Shown here: positions 1-8,700 of the stretch, one piece after another
Layout: the number at the start of each line of letters is the position of its first letter
Position numbering within the stretch: position 1 is the first letter of the stretch
Assembly: GCF_024609325.1 (NCBI RefSeq)
Contig: NZ_JANHMQ010000001.1
Coordinates: 186,001-250,000, forward strand
DNA length: 64,000 bases
Direction of reading: 5' to 3'
Source: Geothrix fuzhouensis
GTDB lineage: Bacteria; Acidobacteriota; Holophagae; Holophagales; Holophagaceae
The notes under the pieces: model-generated
The model's database searches: none
Told to the model about the DNA's origin: nothing
What the model saw: only the letters and a program-made list of their open reading frames with translations
Program-made: the position numbers and the translations under genes

Positions 1-649
1 AGGGGGTCAGGGCCCCTGAGGGACAGGCCTCCAGGCAGGCGGTGCAGGTCCCGCACTGTTGGGTTCCAAAGGGCTTGTCCGGCGGCAGTTCGAGGGAGAG
101 CAGCAGCACCCCGAGAAAGCCCCAGGAGCCGCCCTTCCCGGCGATCAACAGCGTGTGCTTGCCCTGCCAGCCCAGGCCTGCGCGGACCGCCAGCTGGCGC
201 TCCAGCAGCGGCGCCGTGTCCACGCAGACCCGGCCCTCCAGGCCAGGCCACCAGGCCTGGGCCGCCTCCAGCAAACGGGCCAGTCGGGGCTTGAGGAGCA
301 TGTGGTAGTCCGGCCCCCACAGGTACCGGCTGAGTTTCAGGCTGCCAGGCGCGCTGCCGGGCACCGCCTCGGGCCGCCCGTAGGGAAAGAAGCCCACCAG
401 AGCCGTGCGGGCCTGAGGCCAGAGGGCCCGGGGATCCAGGAGCGTCGCAGGATCCAGGTAGGGGAGCAGGGTGCCTCGTCCCTCCTGGAACCAGGTCCGG
501 AGCTGATCCTCCTCTGCCTGGAAAGGATCGCAGCCCGAGAACCCGACCCGGGCGAATCCGGCGGCAAGGGCCTCGGATCGAAGCCAGGCCTTGAACGGCA
601 GTGGATCGGGGTGCTCGGCTGGCACGTGAACGCCACCTCCCAGGACCAT
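1..649 (-). CDS. queG: tRNA epoxyqueuosine reductase QueG, 3' end cut by the window edge
   Basis: QueG reduces epoxyqueuosine to queuosine at the wobble base of GUN-anticodon tRNAs, using a cobalamin cofactor and two 4Fe-4S clusters in the cytoplasm. About 216 residues are visible and the reading frame is still open at base 1, so roughly the last third is missing. The stretch VDTAPLLERQLAVRAGLGW followed by QGKHT matches the family's catalytic region. Near the edge the first ferredoxin-type motif CGTCTACLEACPSGAL (Cys 199, 202, 205, 209) is present. The chosen ATG is preceded by a strong aggaggtgag ribosome binding site at 650-659. The gene is divergent from pgsA. Confidence 0.9.
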   Translation of the reverse strand, partial: MVLGGGVHVPAEHPDPLPFKAWLRSEALAAGFARVGFSGCDPFQAEEDQLRTWFQEGRGTLLPYLDPATLLDPRALWPQARTALVGFFPYGRPEAVPGSAPGSLKLSRYLWGPDYHMLLKPRLARLLEAAQAWWPGLEGRVCVDTAPLLERQLAVRAGLGWQGKHTLLIAGKGGSWGFLGVLLLSLELPPDKPFGTQQCGTCTACLEACPSGALTP

Positions 650-750
650 CCTCACCTCCTGGGCCGGTTGCTGTCACGGGCTTCTGGGCGCAGGACGGCA
701 TGGTCATTCAGGAAATGGGGGTAGGCTGGATGCGGAGCCGAACGTCTGCC

Positions 751-1398
751 ATGAACCTGCCCAACATCCTGTCGCTCGCACGGATCCTCATGGTCCCGGT
801 TCTGGTCGTGGTCCTCATGACCAAGGTGACGAACCACGAGGTGATCGGCGTACTGGTGTTCTGGGCAGCCTCCATCACGGATGCCCTGGATGGCTATTTC
901 GCTCGGCGCTGGAAACAGGTGACCACCCTTGGCAAGCTGCTGGACCCGCTGGCCGACAAACTGCTGGTGTCCGGGGCCCTGATCTCCCTGGTGGAGTTGA
1001 ACCTCGCGCCGGCCTGGATGACCTTCATCATCCTGGCCCGGGAATTCGCGGTCACCGGGTTGCGTGGCATCGCCAGCGAGGAGGGTCACACCATTCCGGC
1101 CGGCACCATTGGCAAGTGGAAGATGGGCTTCCAGGTGGCGGCCATCTCCTGCCTCATCCTTGGCCCCAGGCTCGACTACTGGCTGTACGAATGGACCCAC
1201 AAGGACATCTTCCACTTCTTCATCCAGCTCAACCGGCCCTACAGCTTCTTCTGGGGCATGGGTGTGCTGCTGCTCTGGGGTGCGGTCATACTCGCCATCT
1301 GGAGTGCCATTTCCTATTTCCATGGCTTCTGGAAGGCGGTGGGGCCGAGCATCATGGCCGAGGACGGCCACCTAACCGGCCACAAGGACCCTGAATGA
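751..1398 (+). CDS. pgsA: CDP-diacylglycerol--glycerol-3-phosphate 3-phosphatidyltransferase
   Basis: This inner-membrane enzyme makes phosphatidylglycerol phosphate, the committed step to phosphatidylglycerol and cardiolipin. The CDP-alcohol phosphotransferase signature D-x2-DG-x2-AR-x8-G-x3-D-x3-D is complete (DALDGYFARR, then GKLLDPLAD), and the N-terminus MNLPNILSLARI is typical of the family. At 215 residues it is about 30 longer than the Escherichia coli enzyme, the extra length lying in a loop and helix near the C-terminus (around LDYWLYEWTHKDIFHFF). An in-frame ATG at 730 would add seven residues; 751 is preferred because it matches the family N-terminus. The stop overlaps the next gene by 4 bases (ATGA). 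Confidence 0.93.
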   Translation: MNLPNILSLARILMVPVLVVVLMTKVTNHEVIGVLVFWAASITDALDGYFARRWKQVTTLGKLLDPLADKLLVSGALISLVELNLAPAWMTFIILAREFAVTGLRGIASEEGHTIPAGTIGKWKMGFQVAAISCLILGPRLDYWLYEWTHKDIFHFFIQLNRPYSFFWGMGVLLLWGAVILAIWSAISYFHGFWKAVGPSIMAEDGHLTGHKDPE

Positions 1399-2033
1399 TC
1401 CGCAAGTATCTCCTCGCCGGCCTGTTTACCTTGTTGCCCCTGGTGGTGACGCTCTGGATCCTGAGGGGCATCTTCACGGCCCTCGTGGGCATCTTCAGGG
1501 AACCGCTGACTTTCCTGGCCCACCTGGCGCACGTGCCGGATCCCCCGACCTGGGCGCTGGCCCTGTTCTCCGCCCTGGCTACCGTGCTGCTGCTGCTGGT
1601 GGTGGGCGCCTTGATGGGCAACTTCATCGGCCTCCAGCTCTTGTCCTGGATGGACGATCTGATGATGTCGCTGCCGGTGGTGAAGACTGTCTACGGTGCC
1701 ACCCGGCAGCTCATGGGGGCCATCCAGTCGGGCCAGGGCGGGAGCTTCAAGGAGGTGGTGGTCGTGGAGTGGCCCCATCCCGGCTCCTACACCCTGGGCT
1801 TCGTGGCCAGCCGGGACTGTTCCTGGGCCATCCCGGGCGGGCAGGGCATGCTCGCCGTCTACATTCCGACCGCCCCCAATCCAACCTCAGGCTACGTGAT
1901 CATGATCGAGGCCTCGAAGGTGAAGCCGGCGGACCTCAGCGCCGACCAGGCCCTGACTTGGGCCATCAGTGGTGGCGTGGTGGTACCGCCCCGAACGGGG
2001 ACCGGTTCGTTCCGAATGCCGGAAAGACCATGA
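1395..2033 (+). CDS. DUF502 family membrane protein
   Basis: This 212-residue protein matches the DUF502 family, whose function is unknown. Two hydrophobic helices lie near the N-terminus (LLAGLFTLLPLVVTLWIL, and a second around ALALFSALATVLLLLVVGALMG). A soluble domain follows, with the family's PVVKTVYGATRQL and GYVIMIEASKVKPADLS stretches. The start overlaps the pgsA stop (ATGA) and its own stop overlaps the following SDR start (ATGA), so the three genes are translationally coupled. The context suggests an envelope or lipid-related role, but that is inference. Confidence 0.8.
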   Translation: MIRKYLLAGLFTLLPLVVTLWILRGIFTALVGIFREPLTFLAHLAHVPDPPTWALALFSALATVLLLLVVGALMGNFIGLQLLSWMDDLMMSLPVVKTVYGATRQLMGAIQSGQGGSFKEVVVVEWPHPGSYTLGFVASRDCSWAIPGGQGMLAVYIPTAPNPTSGYVIMIEASKVKPADLSADQALTWAISGGVVVPPRTGTGSFRMPERP

Positions 2034-2758
2034 GCGCCCTGCAGGGCCGCCGCATCCTTGTCACGGGTGCTGGCAGCGGCATCGGTCGGGCCGCAGCCAG
2101 GCTCTTCAGGGATCGCGGCGCGGAGCTGATCCTGGCGGGACGGCATCTCGCCACGCTGCAGGAGACCCTGCCGGATGCGATCCATGTGGTCCTGGATCAC
2201 TCGGATGACGCCGCGGTGGCGACCTTTGCCAGGGAGTGCCCGGAGTTGGACGGGATGTTCCTGAACGCCGGGAGCCTCGTGTTGGGTTCGGTGGCCTCAA
2301 CTCCGATGGCCGACTTCGACGCCGCGATCGCTGCGAATCTGCGGGGTCCCTGGCTCATGGCTCACCACCTGGGTGGCCGGTTGAAGGATGGCGGCAGTGT
2401 CGTGCTGGTGGGTTCCAACATCGGCCTCCGGGCCATTCCGGAAAGTGCGGCCTACAGCGTGGCCAAGGCCGGTGTCCACATGCTGGCGAAGGTGCTGGCC
2501 CTGGAATGGGCGCCCCGGCGGATCCGCTGCAACGCCATCGCACCCGGGCCCGTGCGGACGGCCATGGTGGACACTCGCTTGGCCGCCAGCGCGGATCCCG
2601 AGGGTGACCTAGCCGAACTGTCGGCCGTGAATCCACTCAAGCGTCTGGGCGCCGAAATCGAAGTGGCCACTCTGGCGGCGTACCTGCTCGGCAGTGAGAG
2701 CGGGTGGACGACGGGGACCGTGATTCCGATCGATGGTGGCGCCGACGCCGTCTACTAG
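2030..2758 (+). CDS. Short-chain dehydrogenase/reductase (SDR)
   Basis: A classical SDR of 242 residues: the Rossmann motif TGAGSGIG sits near residue 12, the NAG motif (LNAGSL) near residue 80, the catalytic Ser in LVGSN and YSVAK (Tyr, Lys) near residues 143-147. It would use NAD(P)H for oxidation or reduction of an alcohol or ketone; the substrate cannot be read from the sequence. The start codon overlaps the DUF502 stop, and the upstream 87 in-frame codons run through the DUF502 gene, so the ATG at 2030 is the sensible start. FabG-like enzymes share this layout, but nothing here ties it to fatty acid synthesis. Confidence 0.85.
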   Translation: MSALQGRRILVTGAGSGIGRAAARLFRDRGAELILAGRHLATLQETLPDAIHVVLDHSDDAAVATFARECPELDGMFLNAGSLVLGSVASTPMADFDAAIAANLRGPWLMAHHLGGRLKDGGSVVLVGSNIGLRAIPESAAYSVAKAGVHMLAKVLALEWAPRRIRCNAIAPGPVRTAMVDTRLAASADPEGDLAELSAVNPLKRLGAEIEVATLAAYLLGSESGWTTGTVIPIDGGADAVY

Positions 2759-2766
2759 GCCGCCGT

Positions 2767-3996
2767 TTACTCGACGAAATCCAGATCCCGCCCGTGCGTC
2801 TCCGGGAGACCCCACAGGGCACCGAAGGCCAGGGCGAAGCAGACGACCCCCACGATCCAGGCGGACCGCACCAGGCCCATGGATGGCCTGAAGAAGAGGA
2901 AGCTGCCCGTGATGAGGGGGACGGCCCCACGGACGAAATTCGGCACGGTGGTGGCAACGGTGGCCCGGAGGTTGGTGCCGAACTGCTCGGCGGCCACCGT
3001 CACGAAGACAGCCCAGTAGCCCGTGGCCAGGCCCAGATAGCCCGCCAACAGGTAGAACACGCCTGGTGTCAGTCCCCGGGTCGTCAGGTAGACCGCGACC
3101 CCCGCCAAAGCCCCAGCGGAGAACCATCCGACCACCTTCTTCCGGGTCTGCAGGGCCTGACTGAGAAAGCCACTCAGCACACTGCCGAGGGTGATTCCCG
3201 TGTAGCAGAAGGCGACGGCTGTGCCGGCCTTCACCGGCCCCGTGACCTTCAGCACCGGGGCGAACTCCGGCGAGAACGTGATGAGGATGCCCACCACGTA
3301 CCAGGTCGGGAGGCCGATGAGGATACACCGGACATAGCGCCCCAGGCGGCCCCAGTCCGTGAAGAGGCTGAGGAAGTCGCCCCGGGTCACCGTGGCTTCG
3401 TGGGTCTTCGCAAACATGAAACTTTCCCGGAGGCCCACCCGCAGGAACAGCAGGGCCACGCCGAGCGCACCGCCCACTGCGTAGGTGACACGCCACGGGA
3501 AGAAGTCACCCACCAGCTTGGCCGTCACGGCCCCGAAGATCCCCACGGCGGCGACAATGGCCGTGCCGTAGCCGCGCAGATCCTTCGGCAGGATCTCGGA
3601 CACCATGGTGACCGCCGCACCCAATTCGCCTGCCAACCCAAGGCCCGCCAGGAAGCGCCAGGCCGCATAGGCGGGAACGGACTGGACGAAGGCGTTGGCG
3701 ATGTTCGCCACGGAGTAGAGGGCGATGCTGCCAAACAAGGTGGAGAGGCGACCCTTCTTGTCACCCAGGATGCCCCAGAAGATTCCGCCCAGCAGCATAC
3801 CCGCCATCTGCCAGTTCAGCAGATGGGCTCCGACATCGATCTGCATGCTGGCAGGAACGCCCAGGGCCGTGAGGCTGGGCTGGCGCACGATGGGGAAGAG
3901 CAGCAGATCGAACATGTCGACGAAGTAGCCGAGGGCCGCCACGAAGACAGTGAGATTCAGGACGGTGCGAAGGCGTGTCTGGGTCATGGGGGTCAT
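2767..3996 (-). CDS. MFS transporter, metabolite:H+ symporter type
   Basis: A 409-residue major facilitator with about twelve hydrophobic segments. The loop after TM2 carries GDKKGR, the MFS motif A G-x3-D-(R/K)-x-G-R-(R/K). The N-terminal region with ALGYFVDMFDLLLFP resembles the metabolite:proton symporters (NanT/ProP-like) that take up organic acids and sugars acids. It ends 9 bases from the convergent SDR stop and is divergent from the GlpD-like gene, with only about 50 bases between starts. No clear ribosome binding site precedes the ATG at 3996; MTQTRL at 3987 is an alternative start. Substrate unknown; glycerol-3-phosphate is a guess from the neighbour only. Confidence 0.82.
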   Translation of the reverse strand: MTPMTQTRLRTVLNLTVFVAALGYFVDMFDLLLFPIVRQPSLTALGVPASMQIDVGAHLLNWQMAGMLLGGIFWGILGDKKGRLSTLFGSIALYSVANIANAFVQSVPAYAAWRFLAGLGLAGELGAAVTMVSEILPKDLRGYGTAIVAAVGIFGAVTAKLVGDFFPWRVTYAVGGALGVALLFLRVGLRESFMFAKTHEATVTRGDFLSLFTDWGRLGRYVRCILIGLPTWYVVGILITFSPEFAPVLKVTGPVKAGTAVAFCYTGITLGSVLSGFLSQALQTRKKVVGWFSAGALAGVAVYLTTRGLTPGVFYLLAGYLGLATGYWAVFVTVAAEQFGTNLRATVATTVPNFVRGAVPLITGSFLFFRPSMGLVRSAWIVGVVCFALAFGALWGLPETHGRDLDFVE

Positions 3997-4047
3997 TGAA
4001 CCATACGAAAGCTTGTGAGATCCCGGCACACTGATAGCGAGGTGCTC

Positions 4048-5280
4048 ATGTCGGATCCTGCCTGGCCCGCGCCACCCCAAGGGCCCTGCGCCCTTCCTGC
4101 CACCGTGGATGCCGAGGTGGCCATCCTCGGCGCGGGCATCCATGGCGCGGCCCTGGCGCGAGAGCTGACCCTGCGGGGCGTGACTTGCGCCCTGGTGGAC
4201 CGGGGCGAGGTGGGTGGCGGCACCAGCCAGTGGTCCAGCCAGCTCCTGCACGGCGGCATACGCTACATGCTCACGGGCGACATCCGCCAGATGCGGGAGG
4301 GCCTTGTGGAACGCGCGACCTGGGCCCGCATCGCGCCTCGCCGGTGCCACTGGGAGGCCTTCTGGATGCCCCACCGGTCCTGGCCCGAGGGTCTGGCGCA
4401 CCGCGTGGGCATCGGTCTCTACGACTTCTGGGGCTCCGAGCGCCCCAACTGGCCCGCGGAGCTGAGTCTCGGCCACGTGCCGAAGGAAGCCTTCCTGGGC
4501 GATCCGCGGGGCGTCCTTGGCCCCTTTCGCGGCGCCACGGCCTACGCCGACCTTATGACCTGGGACCGCGACCTGACGAAGGACCTGGCGGCCTCCAGCG
4601 AGGCGATCCTCCTGGATTTCCACGAGGCGGAAGCCTTCGAGGTGGACGGTGGCGGCCTGCGGTCCCTGCGCCTGCAGGACCGAAGGGACGGGTCGGTGCG
4701 TCAGCTCACAGCGCGCCGCTGGGTCTTCGCCCTCGGACCCTGGACCGATGGCGCCATGTCCCAATGGTTCGACGAGTCCCGGAAGCGCTTGCGACTATCG
4801 GCCGGCATCCACCTCTGGTTCGATCCAGTGCCCGGGTGCGAGCGGCCCTGGGCCATCCGGCGGCCCAAGGGGCGCATCCTCTTCGTGATCCCGCGGGACG
4901 GCATGCTCCAGGTGGGCACCACCGAGCGGGAGGTGGGAGACGGCTGGGTGCCCATCCTCGAAGGTGAACGGGAGGAACTCTTGGGCGCCCTGGAGGCCAA
5001 TCAGCCCAGCCTCCCCTGGCGGGAGATGCCCGTGCGTGCCGAAGAATTGGGTGTACGGCCCCTGGTGGCCGCCAGCGGTGCCACCACCCACCTGAGCCGC
5101 GAGGCGGTGCTGGAGCGGCACACTCGCTTCACAAACTTGACCCTGGTGCTCGGCGGCAAGCTCACCACCGCTCGCGCCCTCATGGATCGGCTCGCCACAG
5201 ACCTCACCGGCCTGCGTTGCGAAGCCTCCACCACCGCGCCCCTGCGCCTTTGGGATGGACAGCACGCGGAGATCCGGTAG
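4048..5280 (+). CDS. FAD-dependent glycerol-3-phosphate dehydrogenase-like protein, short form
   Basis: A 410-residue FAD oxidoreductase of the DAO/GlpD family. The dinucleotide fold is at the N-terminus (AILGAGIHGAALARELTLRG), followed by GGTSQWSSQLLHGGIRYM, which matches the GlpD segment that contacts FAD and substrate. GlpD passes electrons from glycerol-3-phosphate to quinone at the inner membrane. Near the end GGKLTTAR corresponds to the GlpD GGK-(I/L)-TT motif. About 45 residues later the protein stops, so the roughly 120-residue C-terminal domain of normal GlpD (about 500 residues) is absent. The ATG at 4048 has gaggtg upstream. Substrate is therefore uncertain; another 2-hydroxy-acid or polyol phosphate is possible. 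Confidence 0.78.
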   Translation: MSDPAWPAPPQGPCALPATVDAEVAILGAGIHGAALARELTLRGVTCALVDRGEVGGGTSQWSSQLLHGGIRYMLTGDIRQMREGLVERATWARIAPRRCHWEAFWMPHRSWPEGLAHRVGIGLYDFWGSERPNWPAELSLGHVPKEAFLGDPRGVLGPFRGATAYADLMTWDRDLTKDLAASSEAILLDFHEAEAFEVDGGGLRSLRLQDRRDGSVRQLTARRWVFALGPWTDGAMSQWFDESRKRLRLSAGIHLWFDPVPGCERPWAIRRPKGRILFVIPRDGMLQVGTTEREVGDGWVPILEGEREELLGALEANQPSLPWREMPVRAEELGVRPLVAASGATTHLSREAVLERHTRFTNLTLVLGGKLTTARALMDRLATDLTGLRCEASTTAPLRLWDGQHAEIR

Positions 5281-5297
5281 AATCATTCCTTCAGTGC

Positions 5298-5374
5298 GGT
5301 CCCGTAGCTCAGCTGGATAGAGCATCAGACTACGAATCTGAGGGTCGGGCGTTCGAATCGCTCCGGGACCACCA
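5298..5374 (+). tRNA. tRNA-Arg (anticodon ACG), CCA encoded
   Basis: A complete cloverleaf can be drawn. The acceptor arm GGTCCCG pairs with CGGGACC, the D arm contains AGCTCAGCTGGATAGAGC, the anticodon stem TCAGA/TCTGA encloses the loop CTACGAA with ACG at positions 34-36, and the T arm contains GTTCGAATC. The discriminator A is followed by an encoded CCA (5372-5374). ACG would be read as ICG after deamination and decode CGU, CGC and CGA. Confidence 0.97.
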
Positions 5375-5377
5375 CTC

Positions 5378-5411
5378 AAACCCCCTGAAGCCTAGCGCTG
5401 ACGGGGGTTTT
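5378..5411 (+). terminator. Rho-independent terminator after tRNA-Arg
   Basis: Arms aaaccccc (5378-5385) and gggggttt (5403-5410) flank a 17-base spacer and run into a T tract. It starts 3 bases after the tRNA CCA and would end the tRNA transcript. Confidence 0.8.
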
Positions 5412-5734
5412 GCTTGTTCAGGCGGGTTGTCGAAGAGCCACCACTTCGCCTCATGGGTGAGGTTTCAGGGTCGTGCAGGTGCAATAGAGGTGCAACTGAT
5501 TTGGCTCGGGAAATCCTTGTACCACAAGAACCCTGGCCAAGGCCCCGGGAGGGGAAGTGCTAGCACCCGGCCCTACCCACACAGAGCTCAGGCGCTCACA
5601 GGTTTGATCCGGTCCCCGATGGTTGGCGGGAACCGCGAAACCAGTCGAAAGTCCTGATCCCCGCTCGCCCCTGCCAGGAGCTGAGGCCGGAAACAAACGG
5701 GGATCGGGTATTCAGGAAGGCGTCAAACCTGCGT
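5412..5734. other. Intergenic region without a recognisable gene
   Basis: No open frame here has a ribosome binding site or a recognisable protein. A small direct repeat (ggtgcaa, near 5478 and 5489) and an imperfectly spaced inverted repeat (gatccccg 5656-5663 and cggggatc 5698-5705) are visible. The region separates tRNA-Arg from the accessory lipoprotein, but no duplicate of the tRNA 3' end was seen further along, so no attachment site is claimed. Confidence 0.5.
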
Positions 5735-5762
5735 CGGCCCCGGAGCAAGTGCGCCGGGGCCG
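5735..5762 (-). terminator. GC-rich hairpin downstream of the giant lipoprotein gene
   Basis: Nine-base arms cggccccgg (5735-5743) and ccggggccg (5754-5762) enclose a 10-base loop, 13 bases past the stop of the minus-strand gene. There is no T tract on the minus strand, so it could equally be an mRNA 3' stabiliser. Confidence 0.4.
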
Positions 5763-5774
5763 GAGGGGGAAGCA

Positions 5775-8700
5775 TCAAGGCAGCGGGAGCACCACGCGGA
5801 AGCCCGCGTATTCATTGGCCGGGTCCGGAGGATTGGTATTCAGGGGATAGGGCCCACGTCGCTTGGACTGGCCATTGCCCGCGGGACCATACCAGGACCC
5901 GCCCTTGTAGGAGTGCTGGATGTTCGGCGTGGCATCCAGCCAGGCACTGCCATCAATCGGGAGCGGGGGGATGCCTGCTCCAGTGACGGAATAATCGGTG
6001 TGCCAATCATCCCGGCAGAGCTCCCACACGTTGCCGATCATGTCGTACAAGCCCCAGGCGTTGGGGAGTTTCTGGGCTACCGGCTGAGTAGTCAGGTTGC
6101 TGTTGTCGGCGTACCACATGTACTGTTGGACGAGCAGGATGACGGCCGGATCTCCGCCACCCGGATCATAGGAGCCGAAATAGTAATTATTGTTCAAGGG
6201 ATCCGGGACGTTCAACACGGTGGATCCACTCCCTGCCCGGCAGGCGTATTCGTACTCGGCTTCCGTGGGCAGGCGGAAGGAACTGCCCGCAAGCGGGCCT
6301 GTCAGAACCGACGCCGAGGCCGAGTTCAACATGTCCAGGAAGCCGGTGCTGGTGGTGGTGATGGCGTTGAAGTCCACTGTATCCACAGGTCGAGTCAGCT
6401 CGTTCGGATCCGGGAATCCATTGAAGGTTGTGAAATGCGCGGGGTTGTTATTCATGATGGCCACCCACTGGGCCTGGGTGCAGGGCACCTTCGCGATGTA
6501 GAACGCCTTGCCCAAGGTCACGCCGTGCGAAGGCTGTGTCCAGGGATCTGACCCAATAACAGACTCCGTTTCGCCCATGGTGAAGTTGCCCGCCGGGACC
6601 AGGACGAGGTCGATCGAGGTGCTGACACCGGAAGAGGTCGAGGTGCCAGGCACCGTCACGGTCAGGTACGGGGCGGGATAATCCACGGCCACGGTGGCGG
6701 TGTTGGTGCCAGCGAGGGCAAGGGTCTGGGTCAGCGAAAGCACGGCGGGGTAGCGCTGTAGGTTGGCGGGTCCCAAGGTACCAGGAGTGCCGGTGCCATC
6801 CACGCCCCGCCCCTGGCCGGGTTGGCTCGGGTCCGTGACGGTAGCGGGGGTGATGGTATAGTCGCCATCCGCCAGGCCCGAGAGAGTCTGCGTGGCAGCG
6901 GTAAGCACCGCGCTGGTATAGCCGCCGGGTCCAGTGACAACCACGTTGCCCGGCAGGTTGCCCAGACCCGTGATGTTCACGGTGAGGGTGTTGCCCACGG
7001 TCACGGTGGCGGTGGCTGTGGCCGTTGCGGGAGTGGTCGCCGTGTTGGTCACGGTCAAGGTGAAGGTGGTCGTGGCCGTCAGATTGCCCGTGGTCTTGGC
7101 AACTGCGGTAGTCACGGCACCGACGCCTTGGTCAACAGAGCCCGTTCCGCCGGTGAATGCCCCGGTCAGGGTCGTGCTGGTGCCCGAAGGGATGGACGAG
7201 TCCGCGGCCGTGAAGCTGGTTATCACGGGCGGGTCCACCACATTCACGGTCACCTGCGCTGTAGCGGGGGTACTCACGCCATTGGTCACGGTCAGGGTAT
7301 AGGTCGTGGTGACTGTCGGGCTCACATTCTTTGTTCCGAGGCTTGTTACGGAGCCAACCCCCTGGTCGATGGAGCCCGTGCCTCCACTGAAGGTGAACGA
7401 CAGGGTGGTGCTAAAGCCATTGGTGATGGTGATGGTGCTGAGGCCGCCACTAGCGGTGAAGTCGGTGATGGCAGGCGCGGCCACGATGGTGCTGGTGGCT
7501 GTTCCCGCAGTGGAGGCTGTGCCGGCCGCGTTGGTGACGATGCAGGACGAGATGGTGCTGCCTGAGGCTCCCGCTGTGAACGTGATGCTGGTCGTGGTGG
7601 CACCGGCCGTGATGGTGCCATTCGTGATGGTCCAGGCATAGGTGCTACCCGCCTGAGCCGGGACCGACGCGGTGTAACCAGCCTGGCTGGCCGTCACATT
7701 GGCTGGGGCCGTGACCACCGGAGTCGTCGGTGCGGCCACGATGGCGCAGGTGGCGGTTCCGGCCGTGGAGGCTGTGCCGGCCGCATTGGTGACGATGCAG
7801 GACGGGGTGGTGTTGCCTGAAGCTCCCGCTGTGAACGTGATGCTGATCGTGGTGGCACCGGCCGTGATGGTTCCATTCGTGATGGTCCAGGCATAGGTGC
7901 TACCCGCCTGGGCCGGGACCGACGCGGTGTAACCCGCCTGGCTGGCAGTGACGCTGGCCGGGGCCGTGACCACCGGAGTCGTCGGCGGGGCCACGATGGC
8001 GCACGTGGCGGTTCCGGCGGTGGAGGCGGTGCCGGCCGCATTGGTGACGATGCAGGACGGGACGGTGCTGCCTGATGCGCCCGCCGTGAACGTGATGCTG
8101 GTGGTGGTGGCACCGGCCGTGATGCTTCCATTCGTGATGGTCCAGGCATAGGTGCTGCCCGCCTGAGCCGGGACCGACGCGGTGTAGCCCGCCTGGCTGG
8201 CAGTGACGCTGGCCGGGGCCGTGACCACCGGAGTCGTCGGCGGGGCCACGATGGCGCACGTGGCGGTTCCGGCGGTGGAGGCGGTGCCGGCCGCATTGGT
8301 GACGATGCAGGACGGGATGGCGCTGCCGGATGCGCCCGCGGTGAACGTGATGCTGGTCGTGGTCGCACCGGCCGTGATGCTTCCATTCGTGATGGTCCAG
8401 GCATAGGTGCTGCCCGCCTGAGCCGGGACCGACGCGGTGTAGCCCGCCTTATTGGCAGTCACGCTGGCCGGGGCCGTGACCACCGGAGTCGTCGGCGCGG
8501 CCACCACGGTCGCGGTCACCGGCAAGGTGACGGCGGTGCCCGTTGCGTTGGTCACGGTCAGGGTGAAAATCGTTGTGGTCGCCAAATTGCCCGTGGGCAC
8601 GGCAACACCGCTGGCCACGGCGCCGATGCCGTGGTCCACAGTGCCCGTTCCGCCCGTGAACACTGCCGTCAATGTCGTGCCGGTTCCCGTGGTCACGGGA

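Noticed and set aside
7477-8496. Regular 255-base repeats as a possible CRISPR array or satellite
   Set aside because: The repeats are contiguous, without spacers, stay in frame and encode Ig-like domains of the giant lipoprotein.
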